Shown: positions 1 through 6,176 of the stretch, one piece after another
Layout of the letters: every line of letters begins with the position of its first letter
How positions within the stretch are numbered: the stretch's first letter is position 1
Source: Cyanobacteriota bacterium
Lineage (GTDB): Bacteria > Cyanobacteriota > Cyanobacteriia > Phormidesmidales > Phormidesmidaceae
Assembly: GCA_027483425.1 (NCBI GenBank)
Contig: JAIXUR010000268.1
Location: forward strand, 1 to 14,211
Reading direction: 5' to 3'
DNA length: 14,211 nucleotides
Translations under genes and position numbers: made by a program
The notes under the pieces: model-generated
What the model was told of the DNA's origin: nothing
What the model saw: the letters and a program-made list of their open reading frames with translations, nothing else
The model's database searches: none

Positions 1-1
1 G

Positions 2-142
2 GTGGTCGCCGCTGCCGTGTTCGCCGTTGCCGAATCCCCCCTGGCCGAATCCCCCCCGGCCGATGCCCCTAGCGTCGAAATCCCCCCACCTGAAACCCCG
101 GTACCCGATACCCTTGAACCCGTGGTAGCCGCCGATGACTAG
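2..142 (+). CDS. C-terminal end of an unidentified Pro/Ala-rich protein (5' end outside window)
   Basis: Reading from base 2, an open frame of 46 codons runs to a TAG at 140-142. The residues are almost only Ala, Val, Pro, Glu, Ser and Asp, with repeated AESP-like and ETPVP-like steps, and the end is VVAADD. This is a low-complexity, probably disordered tail, and the family cannot be told from it. GC is high in third positions, as in the neighbouring genes, which supports real coding. The stop overlaps the start of the next gene by 8 nt (ATGACTAG, 135-142), so the two are probably co-transcribed and translationally coupled. The function is unknown. Confidence 0.55.
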   Translation: MVAAAVFAVAESPLAESPPADAPSVEIPPPETPVPDTLEPVVAADD

Positions 143-542
143 CGCCGCCGATGCCTGCCCATCCCTGGCGGCCTGCGTAGATGGCCTGGCCCTCACCACG
201 ATTCAGCGCCACGTCTTTATCTGTGCCGACCAGACCAAGCCTAAATGCTGCGACAAAGCCGACAGCATCGTCGCCTGGGATTACTTAAAAAATCGGTTGA
301 AGGAACTGGGCCTCGATCGGCCGTCGGCTGACAGCCCCGCCTCCATCTTTCGCACCAAAGCCAACTGTCTGCGGGTCTGCCACCAGGGGCCGATTCTGCT
401 GGTCTACCCCGATGGCGTTTGGTACCACAGCGCTACCCCAGCGGTGATCGAGCGCATTATTCAAGAGCATCTGATCGGCGGTCAGGTGGTCGCAGACTTT
501 GCCTTTTTGCAGCATCCTCTTTCGCCAGCGGTTCAGCCTTAG
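135..542 (+). CDS. Thioredoxin-like [2Fe-2S] ferredoxin domain protein
   Basis: The product is a 135-aa soluble protein of the (2Fe-2S) ferredoxin family with a thioredoxin-like fold, the fold also seen in NuoE/HoxE-type subunits. Residues 25-39 read RHVFICADQTKPKCC, followed by CLRVC at 78-82. C30, C38 or C39, C78 and C82 are the expected cluster ligands. The stretch GPILLVYPDGVWY (85-97) is the conserved core after the last ligand. Cyanobacterial relatives are stand-alone electron carriers whose partner is generally not known. The first 24 residues are not conserved-looking. ATG 135 is chosen because it is the first in-frame start and overlaps the upstream stop; no clear Shine-Dalgarno sequence precedes it. 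The family call is firm; the redox partner cannot be inferred. Confidence 0.85.
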   Translation: MTSAADACPSLAACVDGLALTTIQRHVFICADQTKPKCCDKADSIVAWDYLKNRLKELGLDRPSADSPASIFRTKANCLRVCHQGPILLVYPDGVWYHSATPAVIERIIQEHLIGGQVVADFAFLQHPLSPAVQP

Positions 543-613
543 GGCTTGAGGATGCAATCCATTGCCATCGCACCCTTGGTATTGGCACAGCCAGCCGTAT
601 CCCCACAGAAGCT

Positions 614-622
614 TGGTATAAT
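614..622 (+). promoter_or_regulatory. Extended -10 promoter of argJ
   Basis: TGGTATAAT at 614-622 is a perfect TATAAT with the TG-N extension, 29 bases before the argJ ATG. No good -35 lies 16-18 nt upstream (the hexamer there is GCCGTA), which is usual for extended -10 promoters. A start near 629 would give a leader of only about 23 nt. Confidence 0.6.
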
Positions 623-651
623 CCCCGGCAGACCTATGGGATAACAACAGC

Positions 652-1893
652 ATGGCAGACTGGCGGGTGATTGACGGGGGCATCACGGCCCCCAAAGGAT
701 TTCAGGCGGCGGGTATTGTCGCCGGGCTCAAACGCTCTGGTGCCCCAGACCTGGCTTTGATTTACTCAGACTGTGATGCGATCGCGGCAGGTGTCTTCAC
801 CACCAGTCACGTGCGTGCCGCCTGTGTCGACTACTGTCGCCAACGCCTCGAAGCCCGCCCCAGTGCCCGCGCCATCCTCGTTAACGCTGGCCAAGCCAAC
901 GCCTGCACCGGCAACCAGGGCTGGGTCGATACGGTGGACAGCGCTGCCGCCCTGGGCTCGGCCCTCAACCTACCCCCTGAAACCGTGCTGATTGCCTCCA
1001 CTGGCGTGATCGGCCAGCGGATCAAAATGGATCAGCTCAAGGCCGGTATTCCTACCCTGGTGAGCAGTCTTTCGCCCACCGGCTCCGAAGCCGCCGCCGG
1101 AGCCATTATCACCACCGACCTGGTCACCAAGTCGGTGGCCATGGAAACCACCATCGACGATCGCCCCGTCCGCATTGGGGGCATTGCCAAGGGCTCCGGC
1201 ATGATCCATCCCAACATGGCTACTATGCTGGCCTTCGTCACCTGCGACGCCACGGTGTCGCCCACCCTTTGGCAAGACATGCTGCGCCGCGCCGTCGATC
1301 GCAGCTTTAACCAGATCACCGTCGACGGTGACAGCAGCACCAACGACACTCTGATCGCCCTGGCCAACGGCGAGTCGCGCACCCCCGCCATCACTGACTC
1401 CGGGGCCGAGGCCGATCAGCTCGAAGCCATGCTCACCGCTGTCTGTCAGTACCTGGCTAAATCCGTCGCCCGCGACGGCGAAGGAGCCACCTGCCTAATT
1501 GAGGTCGCCGTGACCGGGGCGGTCACCGCCGCCGCCGCCAGCCAAGTGGCCAAGGCGATCGCCGGGTCTTCTTTGGTCAAAGCGGCCATCTTTGGCCACG
1601 ATCCTAACTGGGGCCGCATTGCCGCCGCCGCCGGTCGGGCCGGAGTGCCCTTCGACCAGAGCGACCTACGGGTGCAGCTGGGCGACATTCTGCTCATGGA
1701 GCGCGGCCAGCCCCTGGCCTTCGATCGCCCCGCCGCCAGTGCCTATCTCACCCAGGCCACCCAGGGCGAATACCTCAAAACCGATACGGTCTTGATTCAG
1801 GTCTCCATTGGCGATGGCCCCGGTAGTGGCCTGGCCTGGGGCTGCGACCTCAGCTACGACTACGTCAAAATCAACGCCGAATACACGACCTAA
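652..1893 (+). CDS. argJ: Bifunctional glutamate N-acetyltransferase / amino-acid acetyltransferase ArgJ
   Basis: ArgJ transfers the acetyl group of N-acetylornithine to glutamate, recycling acetyl groups in arginine biosynthesis; bifunctional forms also use acetyl-CoA. The 413-aa length is normal for the family. The oxyanion-hole segment STGVIG is at 116-121. The self-cleavage site is in GMIHPNMATMLAF, where Thr191 becomes the N-terminal nucleophile of the beta chain after cleavage behind Ala190. The substrate-binding stretch FGHDPNWGRIAAA and the canonical end WGCDLSYDYVKINAEYTT are intact, so the enzyme should be active and cytoplasmic. ATG 652 gives the usual short N-terminus (MADWRVIDGGITAPKGF). 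No strong Shine-Dalgarno is seen. The gene stands alone, as arginine genes commonly do in cyanobacteria. Confidence 0.97.
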   Translation: MADWRVIDGGITAPKGFQAAGIVAGLKRSGAPDLALIYSDCDAIAAGVFTTSHVRAACVDYCRQRLEARPSARAILVNAGQANACTGNQGWVDTVDSAAALGSALNLPPETVLIASTGVIGQRIKMDQLKAGIPTLVSSLSPTGSEAAAGAIITTDLVTKSVAMETTIDDRPVRIGGIAKGSGMIHPNMATMLAFVTCDATVSPTLWQDMLRRAVDRSFNQITVDGDSSTNDTLIALANGESRTPAITDSGAEADQLEAMLTAVCQYLAKSVARDGEGATCLIEVAVTGAVTAAAASQVAKAIAGSSLVKAAIFGHDPNWGRIAAAAGRAGVPFDQSDLRVQLGDILLMERGQPLAFDRPAASAYLTQATQGEYLKTDTVLIQVSIGDGPGSGLAWGCDLSYDYVKINAEYTT

Positions 1894-1894
1894 G

Positions 1895-1984
1895 GAAATT
1901 TTTGGGAAAGAAGATACCCCCCGTAGGGGCGCAGCGCCCTGCGCCCTGGCGAGGAAGCAAGATGCTTAGGTATGTTCGTTGCCA
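1895..1984 (+). repeat. Dispersed palindromic repeat, copy A
   Basis: This roughly 90-bp element starts 2 bases after the argJ stop and matches 8411-8502 along its whole length. Shared blocks are GAAGATACCCC, CCGTAGGGGCGCAG, CTGCGCCCTGG and CGAGGAA/GGAGGAA, then GGTAT. The core forms a perfect 8-bp stem, GGGCGCAG (1927-1934) with CTGCGCCC (1939-1946) and loop CGCC. The outer ATACC and GGTAT blocks can also pair. No ORF is plausible across it. Confidence 0.8.
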
Positions 1985-1987
1985 GAT

Positions 1988-2017
1988 GGGATCTGGGCCA
2001 TCCCTGGCCCAGATCCC
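1988..2017 (+). terminator. Perfect 13-bp hairpin downstream of argJ, possible terminator
   Basis: GGGATCTGGGCCA (1988-2000) and TGGCCCAGATCCC (2005-2017) are exact reverse complements with a 4-nt TCCC loop. The stem is long and GC-rich enough to stop or protect the argJ transcript. No T-run follows, so it is not a classical intrinsic terminator. It might equally be an mRNA 3'-end stabiliser or the outer end of the neighbouring repeat. Confidence 0.5.
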
Positions 2018-2103
2018 CTGTCATAGAGATGCTTGGGATACGTTCGCTGCTTGGGCCTCGACCAAGGCTCAAGGCTTAGCCCCCTCTAAACTCCTGGGTG
2101 ATC

Positions 2104-2134
2104 TTGACAGTGTCGCCGTCTGACCTGTTATAGT
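2104..2134 (+). promoter_or_regulatory. Promoter of tRNA-Gln
   Basis: A perfect -35 TTGACA (2104-2109) and an extended -10 TGTTATAGT (hexamer TATAGT, 2129-2134) lie just upstream of the tRNA. The spacer is 19 nt, slightly long. The expected start near 2141 is about 10 nt before the mature tRNA 5' end, as is typical for tRNA genes. Confidence 0.7.
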
Positions 2135-2150
2135 ATCAAAGCGATAACGG

Positions 2151-2222
2151 TGGGGTGTCGCCAAGTGGTAAGGCACCGGGTTTTGGTCCCGGCATTCCTA
2201 GGTTCGAATCCTAGCACCCCAG
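2151..2222 (+). tRNA. trnQ: tRNA-Gln (anticodon UUG)
   Basis: A complete 72-nt cloverleaf can be drawn. The acceptor stem pairs TGGGGTG with CACCCCA. The D arm lies in GCCAAGTGGTAAGGC. The anticodon stem CCGGG/CCCGG encloses loop TTTTGGT with anticodon TTG at 2183-2185. The T stem CTAGG/CCTAG carries loop TTCGAAT. The discriminator is G2222. CCA is not encoded and must be added after transcription. The weak U-A first pair is typical of bacterial tRNA-Gln. Confidence 0.97.
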
Positions 2223-2345
2223 TTTTGATGAAAGATTTTAAATAGTCTTGACCCCTTGATCCTCCATGGCTTGAACTGTTCCGGCTGTTTAGGGCGGCGG
2301 CGGGGGCCGAATTCCCCAGGATGTAAATCCCCAGGCCTAACTCGC

Positions 2346-2351
2346 TATAGT
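2346..2351 (+). promoter_or_regulatory. Possible -10 element of the substrate-binding protein gene
   Basis: TATAGT lies 45 nt before ATG 2391 with no recognisable -35. Just upstream are two direct copies of CCCCAGG (2314-2320 and 2329-2335), 15 nt apart. They could be an activator site or chance. The call rests on position and one hexamer only. Confidence 0.3.
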
Positions 2352-2390
2352 GTTTGAGGCATTGTCTTGGCGGTTAGGAAGGTAACAACG

Positions 2391-4226
2391 ATGGCAAAGG
2401 CACCAAGGGCGACCAATGGGCACAATCGCCTAGCCCTGTGGACGGGCAACCTCAGGCAGGCCATCGCTCGCCTGAGTCGGTCTCGCCCCCTGGCCCTGGT
2501 GCTGGTATTGCTCGTGGCTGTCACCAGCGTCGGCTGCGACCCCAGCCGCTTTGCCCAGGCCAGTGCCGATGTGCCCCGGCTCGTGCTCAGTGCCCTGAGT
2601 GACCCCAAAACCTTCAATCCGGTTCTCAGTCAAGAATCCCCCAATATTTTTAGCTTGACCTTTGAAGGGCTCACCACCACCGACGGCATCACTGGCGAAA
2701 CGGTACCCGCCCTGGCCGAAAGTTGGGAGATCGGTGACGACGGCAAACGGCTGGTGTTTACCCTACGCGACGGGCTGCTGTGGTCTGACGGTGAACCCCT
2801 CACCGTAGACGACGTGATCTTTACCTACGACGTCCTGTTTAACCCCGATATTCCCACCAATAGTCGAGATGGGTTTCGCATTGGCACCGAGGGGCGCTTT
2901 CCCCAGGTCAGCAAACTAGACGATCGCCGGGTGCAGTTTACCCTGCCCGAGCCCTTTGCCCCCATGCTAGAAAACACCGGCCTGAATATCATCCCGGCCC
3001 ACCTGCTCAGGCCTGCGGTAGAGGGCACCGACGCCCAGGGTAACCCGCTATTTCTCTCCACCTGGGGCACCGACACCCCGCCCCGCCAGATCGTGGGCAA
3101 TGGCCCCTATATTTTGGCCCAGTACATTCCAGGGGAACGGCTCATTTTTGAGCGTAATCCCCACTACTGGCAGAAAGATAGCCAGGGCAACCCCCAGCCC
3201 TACATTGAGCAGATTATCTGGCAAATTGTCGGATCTACCGATACGGCTTTTTTCCAGTTTCGCTCTGGCGGACTTGATATCCAGGCCGTGCAGCCTGACT
3301 TTTTCTCGCTGCTGAAGCGGGAGGAAGAGCGGGGCGATTTCACCATCTTCAACGGTGGCCCCGGCCTGGGCACCAACTTCTTTGCCTTTAACCTCAACCG
3401 CGCCAGCCGCAGCGGCAAGCCCCTGGTCGACCCGATCAAATCGGCCTGGTTCAACAGCGTGGCCTTTCGCCAGGCGGTCTCCTATGGTATCGATCGCGGC
3501 ACCATGGTCAATAACATTTTCCAGGGCTTGGGGGAACCCCAAACCTCTCCTATTTCGGTGCCCAGCCCCTTCTTCGCCCCGCCTGAAATGGGCATACGCA
3601 CCTACGACTATGACCCCGACCAGGCTCGTGCCCTGCTGCTGGCCGACGGGTTTCAGTACAATGATGCCGGGGAACTGCTGGATGCCCCAGGCAATCGCGT
3701 ACGCTTTACCCTGATTACCAACTCTGGCAACAAAATTCGCGAATCGATCGGGTCGCAGATTAAGAATGACCTGGCGAAGCTGGGCATCCAGGTCGATTTT
3801 CAGCCCCTGGCCTTCAACTCATTGGTCGATCGCCTGACCGATAGCCTGGAGTGGGAGGCGATGGTGCTGGGGCTGACCGGCGGCATCGAACCCAACGGCG
3901 GTGCCAACGTGTGGTTGCTCGACGGTGCCCTCCATGCCTTTAATCAAAAGGCTGGCCCTGGCCAAGATCCCCTAGAGGGCTGGCAAGCCGCCGACTGGGA
4001 AGCCCGCATCGCCGATCTTTACGTCAAAGCGGCCCAGGAGATTGACGTAAAGCAGCGCTTTGAACTGTACAAAGAGACCCAGCAGCTGACCCAGGAGTAC
4101 CTGCCGTTCACCTACCTGATCAACAATCTGTCGCTCACCGCCGTGCGCAACCGCGTACAGGGGGTCAAGTACACCGCCCTCGGCGGTGCCCTGTGGAACG
4201 TCCAAGAGTTGTCGGTGGAAGATTAG
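2391..4226 (+). CDS. ABC transporter substrate-binding lipoprotein, peptide/oligopeptide type (SBP_bac_5)
   Basis: This 611-aa protein is the extracytoplasmic binding component of an oligopeptide/dipeptide-type ABC importer (family 5, DppA/OppA-like). A basic N-terminus (1-32) precedes a hydrophobic segment (33-48) and a lipobox-like TSVGC with Cys49 as probable lipid anchor; Ser at -3 makes the lipobox weak. Family blocks follow: DPKTFNP (71-77), VPALAESWEIGDDGKRLVF (105-123), LRDGLLWSDGEPLTVDDV (125-142) and, further on, NPHYW and FRQAVSYGIDR. ATG 2391 is chosen over the in-frame TTG at 2367 because AGGAAGG (2376-2382) lies 8 nt before it. No permease or ATPase gene is in the window, so it must use components encoded elsewhere. 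The exact ligand cannot be told; nickel, heme or opine binders share the fold. It is convergent with the next gene, 42 nt away. Confidence 0.9.
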   Translation: MAKAPRATNGHNRLALWTGNLRQAIARLSRSRPLALVLVLLVAVTSVGCDPSRFAQASADVPRLVLSALSDPKTFNPVLSQESPNIFSLTFEGLTTTDGITGETVPALAESWEIGDDGKRLVFTLRDGLLWSDGEPLTVDDVIFTYDVLFNPDIPTNSRDGFRIGTEGRFPQVSKLDDRRVQFTLPEPFAPMLENTGLNIIPAHLLRPAVEGTDAQGNPLFLSTWGTDTPPRQIVGNGPYILAQYIPGERLIFERNPHYWQKDSQGNPQPYIEQIIWQIVGSTDTAFFQFRSGGLDIQAVQPDFFSLLKREEERGDFTIFNGGPGLGTNFFAFNLNRASRSGKPLVDPIKSAWFNSVAFRQAVSYGIDRGTMVNNIFQGLGEPQTSPISVPSPFFAPPEMGIRTYDYDPDQARALLLADGFQYNDAGELLDAPGNRVRFTLITNSGNKIRESIGSQIKNDLAKLGIQVDFQPLAFNSLVDRLTDSLEWEAMVLGLTGGIEPNGGANVWLLDGALHAFNQKAGPGQDPLEGWQAADWEARIADLYVKAAQEIDVKQRFELYKETQQLTQEYLPFTYLINNLSLTAVRNRVQGVKYTALGGALWNVQELSVED

Positions 4227-4268
4227 CCAACCTTCACCAAACCACGTCTACCCAGCCAGATTCAGAAA

Positions 4269-5669
4269 TCAATACCGATCCAGCAGTAAATCCACCTCTG
4301 CCTCTAGGGTCATGCCTGCCATGGCGGCCAGTTCAGCCCGCCGCACCGCCAGGTGCGTCTGGGCCAGGGGGGCACCCAGGGCATCCAACAGTACCGGATC
4401 CTGCTCCAGGGCCGCTAGGGATTCCGCCAGCGACTGGGGGAGGAGAGCAATGCCGCGATCGCGCCTCTCCTCCTCCGACAGCGTTCCAGGATCCTGCTGT
4501 ACCGGGTCAGGCAGCGGATACCCCTGGGCAATGCCGTCGAGGCCCGCCGCGATCGCACTGCCCAGGGCCAGGTAAGGGTTCGCTGCCCCATCCACTGTCT
4601 TTAACTCTAGATGGGTGGGGCTGGGCGGGGCCAAGTTACTGGGCACCCGCAGTGCCGCCTCCCGGTTGTCCATGCCCCAGGCGCAGTAGGCCCCGCTCCA
4701 GCAGTGGGGGCGCAGGCGACGGTAGGAGTTGGGGCTGGGGGTCGTTATGGCCATCAGGGCGGGCAGGTGGTGCAGCAGCCCGGCGGCAAAGGCCTGGGCC
4801 ACGGCAGACAGCTGCCCATGACCGTCGGGCATGAGGTTGCGTTGATCTGCCTGGATTAGTCCTGGGCGATCGCTCTGCCACAGACTCACATGTAGATGGC
4901 AGCCACTGCCCGCGTGGGCCTCAAACAGCTTGGGGACAAAGGAGGCCACCAACCCGTGCTGGTGGGCCACCGCCTTCACCGTTTCGCGGTAGACAATGTG
5001 CTGATCGGCCGCCCCCAGGGCATCGGTGTAGCGTACCGAGATCTCCTGCTGCCCCGGTCCCGACTCCGGGTAGTACTGCTCCACGGCCACGCCCTGGGCG
5101 CTGAGGGCATCGGCGATCGCCATAATCACCGACTGATGCCTATCCATGGCCAGGGTGACGGCAAAGGGCGTGTGATCAGCGGGTAGGGTGCGATCGCCCT
5201 CCTGCCGCAGCAAATAAAATTCTGGCTCAAAGGCCGCCTTGATCGTGAACCCTTGATCGGCGGCCCGCTGCACCATGCGCTGGAGAAACTGCCGCGAGCA
5301 CCAGGGCCAGGGTTGGCCATCGCTGACCATGTTCCCCATCACCCGAGCCTGACCTGGGGCGTAGGGCAGCCGTTGCAACGTTGCCCAGTCGGGCATCAGC
5401 CACACCTCGCCTACTGGCCCCAGGCCACTGCCGGGGGCCACGGCATCGGCCACCACCGGAATCGCCTGCTGGGCCGCCGATAGCCCCACGCCCCAGGCCT
5501 TACCCCCCTCCATCTGCCGAGTAAGCGCGTCGATATGGAGGGCTTTGCCGCGAATCTGGTTGCCGTTGTCGCACCACACCACCCGCACAAAGCGAATATT
5601 GTCATCTCGCAGCTGGGCCTGCAAGGTGGGTGGGGTTTCTGGCACGGTCTCTAGCGCGGTTTCTGGCAT
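4269..5669 (-). CDS. Glutamine synthetase-fold protein, FluG/NodGS-like (probable gamma-glutamyl-amine type ligase)
   Basis: A 466-aa protein with the GS beta-grasp N-domain (about 15-110) and the catalytic domain. Metal/substrate motifs are present: FEPEFYLL (E148, E150), PESGPGQQE (E202, E209), GSGCHLHVSL (H258), NREAALR (R336, R341), and ELKTVDGAANPYLALG (354-369). By hand alignment, the Glu of the GlnA motif RLVPGYEAP is Trp324 here (RLRPHCWSGAY), and the Arg of the GlnA ExR motif is Lys357. Both changes are characteristic of FluG/NodGS-like proteins, so ordinary glutamine synthesis is doubtful. A gamma-glutamylated amine, or a non-catalytic role, is possible. The GlnA adenylylation tail is absent. 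ATG 5669 is preferred; a TTG at 5687 would add six residues. It is the last gene of the minus-strand cluster, 36 nt after the TPR gene. Confidence 0.88.
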   Translation of the reverse strand: MPETALETVPETPPTLQAQLRDDNIRFVRVVWCDNGNQIRGKALHIDALTRQMEGGKAWGVGLSAAQQAIPVVADAVAPGSGLGPVGEVWLMPDWATLQRLPYAPGQARVMGNMVSDGQPWPWCSRQFLQRMVQRAADQGFTIKAAFEPEFYLLRQEGDRTLPADHTPFAVTLAMDRHQSVIMAIADALSAQGVAVEQYYPESGPGQQEISVRYTDALGAADQHIVYRETVKAVAHQHGLVASFVPKLFEAHAGSGCHLHVSLWQSDRPGLIQADQRNLMPDGHGQLSAVAQAFAAGLLHHLPALMAITTPSPNSYRRLRPHCWSGAYCAWGMDNREAALRVPSNLAPPSPTHLELKTVDGAANPYLALGSAIAAGLDGIAQGYPLPDPVQQDPGTLSEEERRDRGIALLPQSLAESLAALEQDPVLLDALGAPLAQTHLAVRRAELAAMAGMTLEAEVDLLLDRY

Positions 5670-5705
5670 GGACTTCTTCGACCTCAAACGTTCAACCTCA
5701 AATTT

Positions 5706-6176
5706 TCAGCTCAGCCGCGCCGTACATTCTAAAATCAACCGCTGGTTAGCCAGGGCGTAGGGCTGCACCACCAGGGCCCGCCGAAAGACCTGGATCGCTT
5801 CCTCGTACTCTCCCATCGCGGCATGGCAGAGCCCGAGCCCGTGGAGGGCCCCAAAATGGTACGGCACTAGGTCAATCACCCGCTGGCAATCGGCCATCGC
5901 CTCCCGATAGCGCCGCTGCACAAAATAGAGGACCGCCCGCCGATTCCAGGCCTCGGCAAAATCGGGCAGTTCTGCGGCTAGCGCTGACAGCAGGGCCTCT
6001 GCGGTGTCGAAACGGCCTTCATCTATAAGGGTTTGAGCATTTTGCAGGCGCTGATTGCCCACCGCTCCCTTTTGATAAAACCAGCGCTGCCACAGGGCAG
6101 CGGTAGCCAGTTCCCGCTGATATTCGTCCTCTTGCTTCAGGCTTTGCAGCAGTACTTCTAGGGTCGAGTCATCCAT
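5706..6176 (-). CDS. Small tetratricopeptide-repeat (TPR) protein
   Basis: This 156-aa soluble protein is mainly TPR helices. A charged N-terminal helix (about 1-40) is followed by a degenerate repeat (about 42-71) and two good TPRs: 74-107 (AEAWNRRAVLYFVQRRYREA onward) and 108-141 (LGLCHAAMGEYEEAIQVF, ending at P139). TPRs bind other proteins, and nothing catalytic is visible. Its ATG lies inside the end of the kinase gene (ATGGATGA: start 6176, kinase stop TGA at 6171-6169), an 8-nt overlap that implies translational coupling. It may bind the kinase or the GS-like product, which is inference from the layout. The final residues (CTARLS) look like a natural end. Confidence 0.85.
   Translation of the reverse strand: MDDSTLEVLLQSLKQEDEYQRELATAALWQRWFYQKGAVGNQRLQNAQTLIDEGRFDTAEALLSALAAELPDFAEAWNRRAVLYFVQRRYREAMADCQRVIDLVPYHFGALHGLGLCHAAMGEYEEAIQVFRRALVVQPYALANQRLILECTARLS

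Noticed and set aside
582..622. TTGGCA at 582-587 as -35 for the argJ TATAAT
   Set aside because: The spacing to 617 is 29 nt, far outside 16-19. The extended -10 alone is the better reading.
1902..2123. 73-codon open frame on the + strand after argJ
   Set aside because: It runs through the dispersed palindromic repeat, the 13-bp hairpin and into the tRNA promoter. The composition is not protein-like, and structure explains the sequence better.
2367..2390. TTG start for the substrate-binding protein
   Set aside because: ATG 2391 has AGGAAGG at a proper 8-nt distance and gives a normal lipoprotein signal peptide.
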